Source: JANOAR01 sp031411235 (GTDB taxonomy: Bacteria > Verrucomicrobiota > Verrucomicrobiia > Verrucomicrobiales > Verrucomicrobiaceae). Taken from it: a stretch of 32,641 bases of DNA. The stretch lies in assembly GCA_031411235.1 (NCBI GenBank), contig JANOAR010000273.1, forward strand, positions 1-32,641. Reading direction: 5' to 3'. The notes under the pieces are model-generated. The model saw only the letters and a program-made list of their open reading frames with translations. It was not told the origin of the DNA and did no database searches. The position numbers were made by a program, and so were the translations under genes. Shown here piece after piece: positions 32,504-32,641 of this stretch. How positions within the stretch are numbered: the first letter of the stretch is position 1; every line of letters starts with the position of its first letter.

Positions 32504-32641
32504 TGAGGTGCGCTAGATTTCTGGACCAAGGGCAATCCAACAAGACATAGACACCCATGAGCCAGAAAACTTATCAACGTTACACCCCCGACTTCAAGGA
32601 GAAGGCCCTCGGCCTTCTTGCCTTGGGCAAGCCCATCGCTG
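32504..32641 (+). mobile_element. Left end of an IS3-family element (continues beyond window)
   Basis: tgaggtgcgctagatttctg begins at 32504, in the style of IS3-family left ends (TGxxxTG), and lies 53 bases before the orfA ATG, the usual leader length. The right end lies outside, so the inverted repeat cannot be matched and the exact boundary is tentative. Confidence 0.6.
32557..32641 (+). CDS. IS3-family transposase orfA, N-terminal fragment (partial at window edge)
   Basis: Twenty-eight codons: MSQKTYQRYTPDFKEKALGL, then LALGKPIA. The YTPDFKxxAL pattern is the opening of the HTH-containing OrfA of IS3-family elements, which is normally joined to the DDE OrfB by a programmed frameshift. The gene continues past the end of the window. 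Confidence 0.8.
   Translation, partial: MSQKTYQRYTPDFKEKALGLLALGKPIA

Overview
The window looks like chromosomal DNA from a Verrucomicrobiota bacterium (Prosthecobacter/Verrucomicrobium-like). The main reasons are the large secreted cytochrome-c-like proteins of the DUF1549/DUF1553, DUF1501 and DUF1587/1592/1588/1585 families, a Rho factor with a long Ala/Pro/Glu/Lys-rich N-terminal extension, an NHL/Ig exoprotein with a C-terminal module typical of the phylum, weak or absent Shine-Dalgarno sequences, and several short dispersed palindromic or tandem repeats. This assignment is inference from gene content; no 16S gene is present.

Layout. 1-435: right end of an ISL3-family insertion sequence, abutting a 5'-truncated leucine-rich-repeat gene. 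438-2087: a DnaQ-fold/DUF3820/coiled-coil/J-like protein whose first exonuclease aspartate is Asn and which carries an in-frame palindromic repeat element. 2167-2713 (minus): a RelB/DinJ-like antitoxin with a MazF/PemK toxin. 2875-4083: radical SAM protein. 4097-4258: a MITE-like inverted-repeat element that runs into the 3' end of folA. 4194-5752 (minus): a metallo-beta-lactamase-fold hydrolase followed by folA. 5840-6406: 5-formyltetrahydrofolate cyclo-ligase, divergent from the hydrolase. 6473-7995: a PLP histidine decarboxylase overlapping a tandem ACT-domain protein. 8066-9172 (minus): M20 metallopeptidase. 9316-10212: transglutaminase-like protein. 10459-13959: coaE, rho and rnd, tightly packed. 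14054-15151: RsmC-like methyltransferase.

15152-17700 is the accessory pocket of the window. On the minus strand, a HigA-type HTH protein fused to a dCTP-deaminase/dUTPase-like domain lacking the usual catalytic residues is followed after 44 bp by a 255-aa protein of no recognised family. Downstream lie an AT-rich orphan ORF and, beyond it, a decayed second copy of the 3' end of the 255-aa gene. This is the best candidate here for an undescribed system: a possible nucleotide-sensing regulator with an unknown effector, in a locus that has taken in cargo.

17853-19389 holds RNase HIII and an HU-family protein whose tail overlaps, antisense, the end of a 1408-aa secreted NHL/Ig protein (19227-23453, minus). 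From 23580 to 32426 is a plus-strand set of exported proteins: beta-propeller, DUF1549/DUF1553 cytochrome-like, DUF1501 (Tat) and DUF1592-type cytochrome-like. A VapBC-like pair, with the toxin broken by a one-base frameshift, sits backwards inside this set. The window ends in the start of an IS3-family transposase orfA. No tRNA, rRNA or CRISPR array was seen, and no gene-free stretch exceeds 300 bases.
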